From Lysobacter sp. yr284 (GTDB lineage: Bacteria > Pseudomonadota > Gammaproteobacteria > Xanthomonadales > Xanthomonadaceae): a stretch of DNA of 64,000 nucleotides. The notes under the pieces were generated by a model. That model was not told where the DNA came from. It made no database searches and saw only the letters and a program-made list of their open reading frames with translations. This document shows positions 1 to 8,473 of the stretch, in pieces. Made by a program: the position numbers and the translations under genes. How positions within the stretch are numbered: the stretch's first letter is position 1; each line of letters opens with the position of its first letter. The stretch lies in the NCBI RefSeq assembly GCF_900107375.1, contig NZ_FNPT01000009.1, positions 40,262 through 104,261 of the forward strand. The letters run 5' to 3'.

Positions 1-10
1 GGCGCGGGGC

Positions 11-43
11 TGCGCCATAAGGGACATCCTGTCCCATGGCGCA
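11..43. other. Strong hairpin, possible terminator of an upstream gene
   Basis: Arms TGCGCCAT and ATGGCGCA pair perfectly, followed by an inner stem GGGACA/TGTCCC with a two-base AA bulge and a TCC loop. There is no T-tract on the plus side, so it is not a classical Rho-independent terminator. It could be an RNA-stability hairpin or part of a repeat. Confidence 0.5.
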
Positions 44-132
44 CGCGCGCATCCATGCGCGCGCCCTCCGGGGCCGCGGAACGTGGGCCTCGGGCGCGGT
101 TGCGTCCAAGCGTTAAGGACAACAGCAGTATC

Positions 133-156
133 AACAGCAACAGCAACAGCAACAGC
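133..156. repeat. AACAGC hexanucleotide microsatellite, four units
   Basis: Four exact tandem copies of AACAGC, preceded by a related AACAGCAGTATC stretch and followed by AGC. The unit length is a multiple of three, so copy-number change would not shift a frame, but no supported gene reads through it. Confidence 0.8.
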
Positions 157-482
157 AGCGACGAAGTGGATTCGGATTTGGCCGCAATGACGAGGCCAGG
201 GCCAGGGCGCCGGAGCCGGGGCCGGCGCCGGAGCGAGGTGCCGCGGCTGTCGTTTCGGCGAAGCAGGGCCGGATGAGACGCCGCCGTGGCGGCGCATGTG
301 CCCGGTCCGGGTGAACTTCGGTCCGCCGGCCCAGTCCAATCCGCTCCATGCCACGGCCCGTCGCGCAAGCGCCGCCCGCCGCCGGCCCGGTCGGGAAAAC
401 CCGCGTGTGGTCACGGTCCTTGCCGGGCCCGGACCCGCGCCGTTACCCTGACCCCCCGCAAAAAGGACCTGCTGCACGCCTC

Positions 483-2111
483 ATGCCCGCATATTCACGT
501 CTCGCCCGCGCCGTGCGCGCCCCGGCCGGCCTCCGTGCGGCGGTCGCGCCGCTGGCCGCTGCGCTCGCGCTGTGCAGTCTTTCGCCGCAGGCCGCCGCGC
601 TGTCCAAGCGCGACCAGGCCGCGGTCGACGCGCTGACCCAGCGCATGCAGTCGGCCGAAACCCGCTACCAGTCGGCCCTGGTCAAGATCCGCAACGCCGA
701 CCCGACCGGCCGCCAGGACAGCGACGCCGCGCTGGAGGACATGGAGGACGTGATCGCCGCCTGCCTCAAGCAGAAGGGCTGCGCGCCGACCACCATGCTG
801 GCCGGCTACAAGCGCCTGCTCAAGGCCAACGCCGACTCGGTCGCCAACACCGACGAGGACGCCGAGGACGCCGGCCAGCTCGACAGCGACGGCCTCGCCG
901 CCGACGTGCCCGAGGCCGCGCGCGCCGCCGCGCTGCTCAGCGACGACGGCCAGCGCTTCGTCAAGATGGTGCAGTACAACCCGGCGGTGCAGGCCGGCAT
1001 CCGCCGCTGGCTGACCGACCTGCGCGGCCCGCTGATGCAGAGCTACGACAACTACCAGTACATGCGCGGGATGATGTGGCCGGAGTTCCAGCGCGCCGGC
1101 CTGCCCGAGGCGCTGCTGTTCGGCATCATCGCCAAGGAATCCAACGGCCGCGTGCACTCGACCTCGCGCGTCGGCGCGGCCGGCCCGCTGCAGTTCATGT
1201 TCGCCACCGGCAAGCGCTTCGGCCTGGGCGACGACGGTTCCGGCTTCGACACCCGCTACGACCCCAAGCAATCCGCGCAGGCCGCGGCCGAGTACTTGAA
1301 CGAGCGCCTGGGCCAGCTCAACAACTCCATCGAGATGTCGCTGGCCGCCTACAACGGCGGCGAAGGCCGCGCGCTGCGCATCAACAACGCCTCCGGCGGA
1401 CGCAACTTCTGGGACGAGTCGGTCTACAACCAGTTCCCGGCCGAGACCCGCGACTACGTGCCGATGGTGGTCGCCGCCGCGTGGCTGTTCCTGCACCCGC
1501 GCGAGTACGGCCTGAACTTCGCCAAGGTCGACGGCAAGCTGGCCCAGCTGCGCCTGAGCAAGCCCAGCTCGATCTACGAGCTGACCATCTGCATGGGCGG
1601 CGCCGGCAGCCGCGACGGCTACATGCGCGCGCTGCGCAACCTCAATCCGCGCTACCAGGCCGACAGCTACCTCTCCGCCGGGACCACGCTCAACGCCACC
1701 ACCCGCATGGTTAGCCTGTACAACCGCTGGTGCACCCAGGGCAAGCGCGCCGAACTCGCCCGCACCCTGGTCGCCAGCGATGCCTCCAGCGCGATCGTGC
1801 GCACCGGCCCGCTGACCGTGCTGCCGGTGCAGGGCGCCGGCGAGGACGGCACCGCGGCGTACGCCGGCACCAGCGCTGCGGGCGTGCCGACCACGGTCGC
1901 CACCGGCCGCCCGGCGCCGGCGCCCAAGGCCGAGCCGAAGAAGAAGGCGACGCCGAAGGACTACAAGATCCAGCGCGGCGACACCCTGACCGACGTGGCC
2001 AAGAAGTTCTCCTGCGACACCCGCGCGCTGGCCAAGGCCAACGGGCTCAAGGCGCCGCGCTATGCGGTCAAGCCGGGCCAGCGGATCAAGCTGAGCGGTT
2101 GCGGCGACTGA
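483..2111 (+). CDS. Secreted lytic murein transglycosylase with LysM domain
   Basis: The 542-residue product is a probable periplasmic peptidoglycan lytic transglycosylase, cleaving between MurNAc and GlcNAc. The ATG at 483 is preferred over an upstream in-frame ATG at 348 because it places a basic and hydrophobic signal segment (about residues 1-40, ending near AAALS) at the N-terminus. The SLT domain spans roughly residues 195-290, with the catalytic Glu219 in the AKESNG motif, then GPLQFM and AYNGGEGRA motifs. A single LysM peptidoglycan-binding module lies at about residues 495-540 (KIQRGDTLTDVAKKF). The N-terminal 170 residues resemble no domain I recognise. MltD-like architecture, but only one LysM is seen. 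It stands alone, followed by a separate membrane-protein gene. Confidence 0.88.
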   Translation: MPAYSRLARAVRAPAGLRAAVAPLAAALALCSLSPQAAALSKRDQAAVDALTQRMQSAETRYQSALVKIRNADPTGRQDSDAALEDMEDVIAACLKQKGCAPTTMLAGYKRLLKANADSVANTDEDAEDAGQLDSDGLAADVPEAARAAALLSDDGQRFVKMVQYNPAVQAGIRRWLTDLRGPLMQSYDNYQYMRGMMWPEFQRAGLPEALLFGIIAKESNGRVHSTSRVGAAGPLQFMFATGKRFGLGDDGSGFDTRYDPKQSAQAAAEYLNERLGQLNNSIEMSLAAYNGGEGRALRINNASGGRNFWDESVYNQFPAETRDYVPMVVAAAWLFLHPREYGLNFAKVDGKLAQLRLSKPSSIYELTICMGGAGSRDGYMRALRNLNPRYQADSYLSAGTTLNATTRMVSLYNRWCTQGKRAELARTLVASDASSAIVRTGPLTVLPVQGAGEDGTAAYAGTSAAGVPTTVATGRPAPAPKAEPKKKATPKDYKIQRGDTLTDVAKKFSCDTRALAKANGLKAPRYAVKPGQRIKLSGCGD

Positions 2112-2244
2112 GCCTGGCGGTGCGGCGGCGCGCCCGCCGCTCCGCCGGCGTCGCCGCGATCGCGGCGACCTGCGTGCGCGGGCTGCGGTCCGCGCACGGC
2201 CTCGATACCGCCCGCCGCGGGCGCCACAGGACAGGGATGCACGC

Positions 2245-2937
2245 ATGAGCCAGCCCACCGCCCGCGATCCGCGGCCATCGCCTGCCCCGCGCGGCTGGGG
2301 CGCGGCCGTGGCGCTGTCGGCCGCGCTGGCCATCGCCGGCGCCTACGCCGGCGGCGCGGCGATCTGGCTGCACTACCTGTTCAAGCCGGCGACTACTTTG
2401 CTGGTCGCGGCGATGGTGTGGCGCCTGGGCGCCGCCGCCGACCCGCGCTATCGCCGCGCGATCTCCGCCGGCCTGCTGCTGTCCACCGCCGGCGACGCGT
2501 TCCTGATGCTGCCCGGCGACTGGTTCGTGTTCGGCCTGGCCTCGTTCCTGTGCGCGCACGTGGCTTACCTGGCCGGCCTGTGCAGGCGCGTGCGGCCGTT
2601 CGCGGCGGCGTGGCCGTTCCTGGCCTACGCCGTCCTGGCCGGCGCGGTGCTGGCGGTGCTGTGGCCGCACCTGCCGGGCGAGCTGCGCGTTCCCGTGGTC
2701 GTCTATGTCACGGTGCTGGCGGCGATGGCGGCGCAGGCCGCGGCGGTGTGGCGACGGCGCGCGGATGCGGCCGGCGTCGCGGCGGCGATCGGCGGCGCCT
2801 GCTTCGTGTTCTCGGACGCGACCCTGGCTATCGACCGCTTCGCCGCGCCGTTCGCCGCGGCGCAGGCGTTGGTGTTGATCAGCTATTGGGCCGCGCAGTG
2901 GTGGATCGGGCGTTCGGCGACGCTGGCGCGGGCCTGA
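2245..2937 (+). CDS. YhhN/TMEM86-family membrane protein (lysoplasmalogenase-like)
   Basis: A 230-residue integral membrane protein with about seven to eight hydrophobic segments. The segment LLLSTAGDAFLMLPGD followed by a FGLASFLCAHVAYLAG helix is the signature of the YhhN family, whose eukaryotic members hydrolyse the vinyl ether bond of lysoplasmalogens. The bacterial substrate is not established here. The ATG has an AGGGA ribosome binding site about 8 bases upstream. A perfect 20-bp palindrome (2150-2169) lies between this gene and the transglycosylase, without a T-tract. Confidence 0.8.
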   Translation: MSQPTARDPRPSPAPRGWGAAVALSAALAIAGAYAGGAAIWLHYLFKPATTLLVAAMVWRLGAAADPRYRRAISAGLLLSTAGDAFLMLPGDWFVFGLASFLCAHVAYLAGLCRRVRPFAAAWPFLAYAVLAGAVLAVLWPHLPGELRVPVVVYVTVLAAMAAQAAAVWRRRADAAGVAAAIGGACFVFSDATLAIDRFAAPFAAAQALVLISYWAAQWWIGRSATLARA

Positions 2938-3321
2938 GCGCGCGCTCGTCGCGCCGGTGCCGGCAAGCCGCGCGGCTGGCGATTAACGATTAGCGACGAA
3001 ACCGGCCTGTCGTTATTCCCGCGAAGGCGGCAATCCGGGGCCGCATCGCGACATGACGCTGGAGTCTGTGGATTCCCGCGTTCGCGGGAACGACGGCTGG
3101 ACGGAGGCGCCTGCGCTTCGCGCGACCGACCGGCTTGAGGCGCACGAACGGCTGGCATACTTGCCGGCCGTTTCCCGCACGGGATGTGCGCACCGACAAG
3201 GATCGTCGCAGGCCGCCAAGCGCGCGCCCTCGCATTCCTCGTTCCTTTGCCTCGCCCCGCACGCCGGGTTCGCGCCGCGGCCGCGCGCCGCGTGTTTCCC
3301 TCGCCCGCCAGGACCTCACGG
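2938..3321. other. Intergenic region with palindromic repeat
   Basis: No gene is seen. The middle (3008-3096) is an inverted repeat of the TTCCCGCG-type family described separately. The last part is the leader of the gene at 3322, with an AGGA ribosome binding site near 3311. Confidence 0.6.
3008..3096. repeat. Palindromic repeat, TTCCCGCG/CGCGGGAA family
   Basis: Left arm contains TCGTTATTCCCGCGAAGGCG and the right arm GGATTCCCGCGTTCGCGGGA, which are imperfect reverse complements. The stretch GCTGGAGTCTGTGGATTCCC before the right arm recurs in inverted and slightly diverged form at 62146-62185, so this is a dispersed element, not a one-off hairpin. Confidence 0.7.
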
Positions 3322-3984
3322 ATGACCGACCAACCCGCCTACCAAGTGCTCGCCGCCGCCGCCGTCGAAACCGAATTCAAGGTCTCCGGCTGCATCGAAT
3401 ACCCGTACCTCGAATTCGCCGCCGAGCAGGAACAGCGCGTCTACCGCGGCGGCCTCAAGCTCGCCGGCGACTGGCGCAGCGCGCCGGACGTGGACTGGAA
3501 TCCCTACAACGTGATCGTCGACGGCGACCTGGAGATCGACGGACAACTGCTGTGGAACGACTTCGGCGGCGGCTGCTACCTGCTGGTCACCGGCGATCTC
3601 AAGGCGCGCAACGTGGTGCTGCAGGGTTGCCCGAACGTGACCGTGCTGGGCGAGCTGGTCGTGGAAGGCGCGGTCGCCGGCCGCTACGGCGACGACGGCG
3701 GCGTGCTCAACGTCGGCGGCCGCACCCGCGCGGCGCTGGTGCTGGCGACCAGCTACTTCCGCATGTCGTTCGGGCCGGCCGTCGATGCGACCCTGATCGC
3801 CGCGCCGCTGGACGTCGACATGGACGTGGACTTCGAACCCGAGGATCTGCCGCGCCTGGTGCGGCCGGAGTTCATCGACGAAGACGGCGAAGCCGACGAG
3901 GGCGCGATGTTCAAGGCGATGGCGCAGGGGCGGCCGGTGTTGCGCGAGGACCTGCCGGCGGGCGCGCGCGCCGCGGCGGCCTGA
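3322..3984 (+). CDS. Hypothetical protein, possible beta-helix/polymer-forming fold
   Basis: A 220-residue acidic, cytoplasmic-looking protein with no signal peptide or membrane segment. I do not recognise a named family with certainty. The middle (about residues 60-160) shows regularly spaced short hydrophobic strands separated by glycine turns (VDGDLEID, VTGDLKARNVVLQG, VTVLGELVVEGAVAG), the pattern of a right-handed beta-helix or bactofilin-like polymer-forming domain. The C-terminus is strongly acidic (DVDMDVDFEPEDL, DEDGEADEG). The ATG at 3322 is preferred to an upstream GTG because similarity-like composition begins there and an AGGA precedes it. It is convergent with the lipoprotein gene that follows. 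Confidence 0.6.
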   Translation: MTDQPAYQVLAAAAVETEFKVSGCIEYPYLEFAAEQEQRVYRGGLKLAGDWRSAPDVDWNPYNVIVDGDLEIDGQLLWNDFGGGCYLLVTGDLKARNVVLQGCPNVTVLGELVVEGAVAGRYGDDGGVLNVGGRTRAALVLATSYFRMSFGPAVDATLIAAPLDVDMDVDFEPEDLPRLVRPEFIDEDGEADEGAMFKAMAQGRPVLREDLPAGARAAAA

Positions 3985-4095
3985 GCGCGCGCGGCCCGAG
4001 CCAAGCCCAGGCGATGGGCGCGGCCGGCGCCGCCTTGCGCGGCGGGGCCGGCCCGGCTTGGGCCGTTTTCTTCTCTGGGGCTGCGAGGGCCGCCG

Positions 4096-5121
4096 TCAGG
4101 CGGCGGGTTTGGCCGGGGCCGCGTCGGTTTTCTCCGCCGGAGCGGCCGGCGCCGGCGACGACAGCGCCTCGCGCGCCTTGCGCCACCAGCCGCCGGCTGC
4201 CTCGCCGGCCTGGCCGACGCCCTTTTGCAGCGATTCGCCCATCGGCTTGAGCGCCTGTTCGTCGGCGAAGCGGGTGGCCGCGCGCATCGCCTCGGGGCCG
4301 TGCGCCTTGACCGCATCCCAGGCCAGGGTGGTGACCAGCCGCGGCATGAACGCGAAAGAATCCACGTCGCCGCCCTTGGCCTCGACCTGGGCGATCAGCC
4401 CGGCCAGTTCCTTGCGCACCCCGCCGGGCACGCTCGGGTCCTCGCTCAGACGCTTGAGCGCGATCAGCGCGTCGTGGGTGCGGCCTTCCTGCACCGCCAC
4501 GCCGACCCCGGCGATCTGGCCCAGCCACGGCGCGCGCAGCATCTGGCCGAGCGCGTCGGCGTGGATCTGGGCGCGGTCCCAGCGCTTCTCGCTGACCGCC
4601 AGATAGCCCAGGCCCAGGTGCAGGGCCATCATCTGCCCGGCCGGCCCCTTGCTGAAATCGCCGTCGGTGCGGTTCTGCGCGGCCCAGACTTTCTCGCTTT
4701 CGGCCTGGGCCAGCTGCGGCCATTCCAGCCGCTGGAACGCGACCGAGCGCAGCGAGGCCGCGGCGAGGTCGTCGAAGGCGGCGCAGTCCTGCGCCTCGAC
4801 GATGTCGGTTTCGGCCACCGCGATGGTGGTCTTGTCGGCGCCGAGCGCGGCGTACGCCAGCAGCAGGTGGGCGATGCACAGGTCGGCGGGGCCGAACTGC
4901 GGCAGTTCCGACGGCGCCACGCCGGCCTTGTCGCTGAACTGCGCGCCGAAACGGTAGGCCTGCAGCGCGGCCGGCAGGCCGTTCTCGGAGACCCGGCGGT
5001 AATTGGTGTAGGCCAGGCCGTCGCGCAGGCCGGCGAGTTGCTCGGCCTCGGTCTTGGCGCCGCAGGCGGCCAGGGCCAGGACGAGTGCGGCGATAGCGAA
5101 GTTGCGTCCGATGCGGGTCAT
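4096..5121 (-). CDS. Hypothetical lipoprotein
   Basis: A 341-residue protein with a clear lipoprotein signal: basic start, hydrophobic stretch and lipobox LAAC at residues 17-20, so Cys20 would be lipidated. No Asp follows the cysteine (CGAK), which suggests outer-membrane sorting by the Lol rules. The mature part is alpha-helical with repeated short helices, suggestive of a TPR-like scaffold, and the last 25 residues are Ala/Pro-rich low complexity. The ATG is preceded by a very good GGAGGGG ribosome binding site. It is the last gene of the minus-strand sco-psd group but is separated from psd by a REP hairpin pair. No function can be assigned. Confidence 0.72.
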   Translation of the reverse strand: MTRIGRNFAIAALVLALAACGAKTEAEQLAGLRDGLAYTNYRRVSENGLPAALQAYRFGAQFSDKAGVAPSELPQFGPADLCIAHLLLAYAALGADKTTIAVAETDIVEAQDCAAFDDLAAASLRSVAFQRLEWPQLAQAESEKVWAAQNRTDGDFSKGPAGQMMALHLGLGYLAVSEKRWDRAQIHADALGQMLRAPWLGQIAGVGVAVQEGRTHDALIALKRLSEDPSVPGGVRKELAGLIAQVEAKGGDVDSFAFMPRLVTTLAWDAVKAHGPEAMRAATRFADEQALKPMGESLQKGVGQAGEAAGGWWRKAREALSSPAPAAPAEKTDAAPAKPAA

Positions 5122-5154
5122 GCGGTCCCCTCCGTGGGGTCGGGTGGTCTAACT

Positions 5155-5237
5155 GTAAGCGCGGCGCGAGCCGCGACCGCGACACCGCGGATACGAGGCA
5201 AGCGTGGTGTCGCGGTCGCGGCTCGCGCCGCGCCTAC
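5155..5237. repeat. REP-type inverted repeat pair (GTAG family)
   Basis: Two 32-bp arms, 5155-5186 and 5206-5237, are reverse complements with a single mismatch and a 19-base loop. Each arm contains the core GCGGCGCGAGCCGCGACC and ends in GTA(A/G)GC. The same core occurs at 8352, 21046, 21174, 21235 and 26197. It lies between psd and the lipoprotein gene and could act as an mRNA-stability or attenuation hairpin there. Confidence 0.85.
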
Positions 5238-5245
5238 CGGGGGTT

Positions 5246-6094
5246 TCAGCGGGTGCGGCGCGCGAGCGGCTGGCCCAGGCGCACGGCGGTCTCGGCCTGC
5301 AGCGCGGGGTCCAGCGTCGCCACGCCCGGCGGCAGCAGCACGATCACGGTCGAGCCGTAATTGAACCGGGCCATTTCCTCGAAGCGCTTGAGGGCGATGC
5401 CCTTGCCGCGGTAGTCCTTGGTGGTGACGCGGTCGCCGTAGGCGGGAATCTCCACCCCGCTCCATACCGTCTCCACGCCCGACACCAGCAGCGCGCCGAC
5501 CATCACCAGCGCCATCGGCCCGAACTCGGTGTCGAAGTGGCAGACCAGGCGCTCGTTGCGCGCGAACAGGCGCGGCACGTTGCGGACCGCGTCGGGACCG
5601 ACGCTGAACAGCCGGCCGGGCACGTGCACGGTCTCGCGCAGGGTGCCTGTCCAGGGCATGTGCACGCGGTGGTAGTCGCGCGGCGACAGGTACACGGTGG
5701 CGAAGTCGCCGTCGCGGAACGGCGCGGCCGCGGCTTCGTCGCCGCCGAGCAGTTCCAGCGCGGTGAACGAGCGGCCCTTGGCCTGGAAGATCTCGCCGGC
5801 GCGGATCGGCCCGCACTGGCTGATGCGGCCGTCGGCCGGCATCAGCAGGGTGCGCGCGTCGCCTTGCGCGCGGCGCGCGCCGGGCTTGAGCGCGCGGGTG
5901 AAGAAGGCGTTGAAGGTCGGGTAGGCGCGCGGGTCCGGATTGGCCGCCTCGCCCAGGTCGACGCCGAACTTCTCGGTCACCGTGTCGATCAGCCAGCGGC
6001 TCACCCGCGGGTCGGGCGAATAGGCCAGCGTCCGCGCCAGGCCCGACAGGAAACGGTGCGGCAGGACATAGGTCAGGGTGGTGACGAGGCTCAC
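5246..6094 (-). CDS. psd: Phosphatidylserine decarboxylase proenzyme
   Basis: The 282-residue product converts phosphatidylserine to phosphatidylethanolamine at the inner membrane. The family's self-cleaving site is present as GST at 247-249, so Ser248 would become the pyruvoyl group of the alpha chain; the more usual LGST reads YGST here. Asp88 (ADGR) and His145 (YHRVHMP) match the charge-relay residues of the E. coli enzyme. Length is typical of proteobacterial type I enzymes. The start is GTG at 6094, overlapping the stop of the upstream sco gene in a GTGA 4-base overlap, so the two are translationally coupled. Confidence 0.95.
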   Translation of the reverse strand: MSLVTTLTYVLPHRFLSGLARTLAYSPDPRVSRWLIDTVTEKFGVDLGEAANPDPRAYPTFNAFFTRALKPGARRAQGDARTLLMPADGRISQCGPIRAGEIFQAKGRSFTALELLGGDEAAAAPFRDGDFATVYLSPRDYHRVHMPWTGTLRETVHVPGRLFSVGPDAVRNVPRLFARNERLVCHFDTEFGPMALVMVGALLVSGVETVWSGVEIPAYGDRVTTKDYRGKGIALKRFEEMARFNYGSTVIVLLPPGVATLDPALQAETAVRLGQPLARRTR

Positions 6095-6735
6095 GGCGAG
6101 GCCTCCGTCAGCGCGGCCATGTCGCGCGCGATCGCGTTCGGCTCGAACGGCGGCCGCACCAGCCCGGCCATGCGCCCCTGCGGGTCGAGCACGGCCATGC
6201 TGGCGCTGTGGTCCATCGAATACTGGTTCGCCGGCGCGCCCGGCGGGGCCGGGACCTTGGCGAACACCATGCTCAGCGACTTGGCGAAGTTCTCCAGCGC
6301 CGGCACGTCGGCGGTCGCGGCCAGGGTGTCCTTGTGGAAGCCGTGGGCGTACTCGCCGATCTTGTCGGGCGAATCGCGCTCGGGGTCGACCGAGACGAAC
6401 AGCACCCGCGGGCGGGTCGATTCGGGGATCGCCTCCCAGGCCTTCTGCGCCACCGACATCTGCGCCAGGGTGGTCGGGCACACGTCGGGGCAGTGGGTGA
6501 AGCCGAGGAAGACCAGGGTCCAGTGGCCCTTGAGCTCGCCCGGAATCAGCTGGGTGCCGTCGGACTGGCGCAGCGAGAACGCGGGCAGGGTGCGCGGCGG
6601 GTCGAACAGGCGCACCGCCTGGGTCTGCGGCAGGTGCGAGCGCTTGGCGCTGCCGAAGTACTTCTGCGAGGCCCACAGGCCCAGCGCGGCGGCCAGCGCG
6701 GCCACCAGGACGATGGCGGTAGTGCGGTTGAACAT
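6091..6735 (-). CDS. SCO1/SenC-family copper chaperone
   Basis: A 214-residue membrane-anchored thioredoxin-fold protein. Residues 5-23 form a single N-terminal transmembrane anchor, and the rest is periplasmic. The copper-binding CPDVC motif (Cys82, Cys86) and the distal His176 in YSMDHSAS are all present, matching SCO proteins that deliver copper to the CuA centre of cytochrome c oxidase. No oxidase genes are in the window. It is the first gene of the sco-psd pair (4-base overlap). Confidence 0.93.
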   Translation of the reverse strand: MFNRTTAIVLVAALAAALGLWASQKYFGSAKRSHLPQTQAVRLFDPPRTLPAFSLRQSDGTQLIPGELKGHWTLVFLGFTHCPDVCPTTLAQMSVAQKAWEAIPESTRPRVLFVSVDPERDSPDKIGEYAHGFHKDTLAATADVPALENFAKSLSMVFAKVPAPPGAPANQYSMDHSASMAVLDPQGRMAGLVRPPFEPNAIARDMAALTEASP

Positions 6736-6895
6736 GGCGGTTCCAGCGTGAATGCCCGGCCATGATACCGGGCGACGGCGGGCGCGGCGGCCTTTGCCGG
6801 CGCGGGCGCGGCAAAGGCCCGGCGGGCCCGGGCGCGGCGCGAAATCGCGGGGCGGGGCGGCTATACTGCGCGCCTTGTTGCGCCCTGGACCTGCC

Positions 6896-7825
6896 GTGCC
6901 CGCTTCCGTTTCCTTCGAACCGCTGACCCTCGTCGACCTGATCCGCTACGGGGCCAGCCGCTTCAACGCGGCCGGGCTGAGCTTCGGCCACAGCTACGAC
7001 AACGCCCTGGACGAGGCCACCCAGCTGGTCCTGCACGCGCTGCACCTGCCGCACGACCTGAGCCCGGTGTACGGCCAGGGCCGGGTCACCACGGACGAGA
7101 AGGACGCCGTGCTGGCGCTGTTCCAGCGCCGCATCGACGAGCGCATCCCGGCCGCCTACCTGACCGGCGAGGCCTGGTTCGCCGGCCTGAGCTTCAAGAG
7201 CGATTCGCGCGCCCTGGTGCCGCGTTCGCCGATCGCCGAGCTGATCGAAGCCGGCTTCGAGCCCTGGCTCGGCGGCCGCGAGGTGCGCCGCGCGCTGGAC
7301 CTGTGCACCGGTTCGGGCTGCATCGCCATCGCCACCGGTCACTACCACCCCGAGTGGGAAGTGATCGGCGCCGACATCAACGAGCGCGCGCTGTCGCTGG
7401 CGGCCGAGAACAAGCAACGCCTGCTCGCCGACAACGTCGAGCTGCGCCAGTCCGACCTGTTCCAGGGCCTGCAGGGCGAGGTGTTCAACCTGATCGTCAC
7501 CAACCCGCCCTACGTCACCGACGACGAGACCGACGCGCTGCCGCGCGAGTATTCGTTCGAGCCGGAACTGGGCCTGCGCGCGGGGCACGACGGCCTGGAC
7601 CTGGCGCTGAAGATCCTGCGCGACGCGCCGCAGCACCTGAGCGAAGACGGCCTGCTGATCTGCGAAGTCGGCGAAGCCGAGCGCGCGCTGGGCGAGCTGC
7701 TGCCGCAGCTGCCGCTGGCCTGGGTCGAGTTCAAGGTCGGCCAGATGGGCATCTTCGTGGCCGAGCGCCACGACCTGGTCGAGCACCACGACGCGATCAA
7801 ACGGCTCGCCGACGCGCGAGCCTGA
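6896..7825 (+). CDS. prmB: Ribosomal protein uL3 glutamine N5-methyltransferase
   Basis: A 309-residue SAM-dependent methyltransferase that methylates a glutamine of ribosomal protein L3. The SAM-binding motif [12 protein letters not shown] begins near residue 135 and the catalytic NPPY motif is at 203-206. GTG at 6896 is chosen because the family begins right after it ([17 protein letters not shown]) and the total length then matches PrmB. A TATACT at 6862-6867 could be its -10 element. As in E. coli, prmB precedes aroC, here with a 648-bp spacer. PrmC is the alternative paralogue, but length, N-terminal domain and aroC linkage favour PrmB. Confidence 0.93.
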   Translation: MPASVSFEPLTLVDLIRYGASRFNAAGLSFGHSYDNALDEATQLVLHALHLPHDLSPVYGQGRVTTDEKDAVLALFQRRIDERIPAAYLTGEAWFAGLSFKSDSRALVPRSPIAELIEAGFEPWLGGREVRRALDLCTGSGCIAIATGHYHPEWEVIGADINERALSLAAENKQRLLADNVELRQSDLFQGLQGEVFNLIVTNPPYVTDDETDALPREYSFEPELGLRAGHDGLDLALKILRDAPQHLSEDGLLICEVGEAERALGELLPQLPLAWVEFKVGQMGIFVAERHDLVEHHDAIKRLADARA

Positions 7826-8136
7826 TCGATTCGATAAAGATCACGCGCGTCGGCGGCTGGTGGCGCGGGGCACGAGCCTCGCGCAGCGCCGCACGCGACG
7901 CTGATGGCACAGCATCGCCGGCGCAGACCGGCCGGAACTCGTAAGCGCCCCGCGGCGTTTGCGCTGCTTCAATCGCATCCGCCTGCGGACTCCCCGGAGA
8001 TCGCCGCAGGCGCGCGCCTGCCTTCGTTGCAGCGGAAACCGGACGGGTCGGCTAAGGTGGCCGGGTCGGTCTGCGCGCGGGGCCGGTGGGACGCTTCGGG
8101 TCCTGAAACCGTTGCGCAGGCTGGGCTGGACGCCTC

Positions 8137-8200
8137 GGGTCCGAGGACGCTTGCGCGGGCCGGGCCTGGCGGCAAGTCCCGCGCAAGCGTCCTCGGACCC
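8137..8200. repeat. 23-bp perfect inverted repeat
   Basis: Arms 8137-8159 (starting GGGTCCGAGGACGC) and 8178-8200 (ending GCGTCCTCGGACCC) are exact reverse complements with an 18-base spacer. The left arm is itself the second of two imperfect direct repeats of period 39 (CGCTTCGGGTCC at 8092, CGCCTCGGGTCC at 8131). No T-tract follows, so it is not an ordinary terminator. Confidence 0.85.
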
Positions 8201-8351
8201 GATGCTCCGTCGCGGTCGGGACGTCTGCAGCGATTCGATCTTTGCGCTCCGGGCTCTGGCCCCGAGTCTGTCGCTCATGCAGGGCGGAGTCGGCGCTTGC
8301 GAATCGATCATTTCCGCCCCTCATGGCCGCGCTTTACCATCGATCCGCCTT

Positions 8352-8379
8352 TGTAGGAGCGGCGCACGCCGCGACCGCG
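8352..8379 (+). repeat. REP core, GTAG family, single copy
   Basis: TGTAGGAGCGGCGCACGCCG followed by CGACCGCG, matching the other GTAG-family copies with one change in the stem (CACG for CGAG). It lies about 95 bases upstream of the aroC start. Confidence 0.8.
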
Positions 8380-8473
8380 AACCCGCATCGACGACGAACC
8401 CGCTTCATCCAGAACACATCAACCTCCGCGATCATCGCCAACGCACCACCGGCACCCACCAGGATCCCGCGCA

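Larger units (their letters stand above)
1..482. other. Left-edge non-coding stretch
   Basis: No convincing gene is seen here. Open frames exist but have no family resemblance, no good ribosome binding site and compositions typical of random GC-rich DNA. It holds a strong hairpin at 11-43 and a hexanucleotide microsatellite at 133-156. It probably contains the 5' leader of the transglycosylase gene that follows, and may contain the 3' region of a gene lying to the left of the window. Confidence 0.5.
7826..8473. other. 648-bp repeat-bearing spacer between prmB and aroC
   Basis: No gene is supported. It contains two imperfect 39-bp direct repeats (starting 8092 and 8131), a 23-bp perfect inverted repeat (8137-8200) and a REP core (8352-8379). 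The last 90 bases are the aroC leader; no clear ribosome binding site precedes the aroC GTG. Confidence 0.6.

Noticed and set aside
55-276. Possible small gene with Ser-Asn repeats at the left edge
   Set aside because: The repeat arises from the AACAGC microsatellite; there is no ribosome binding site or recognisable family.
2150-2169. 20-bp perfect palindrome as a terminator of the transglycosylase gene
   Set aside because: No T-tract follows and the sequence is almost purely G and C; it may be chance or a weak stability hairpin.
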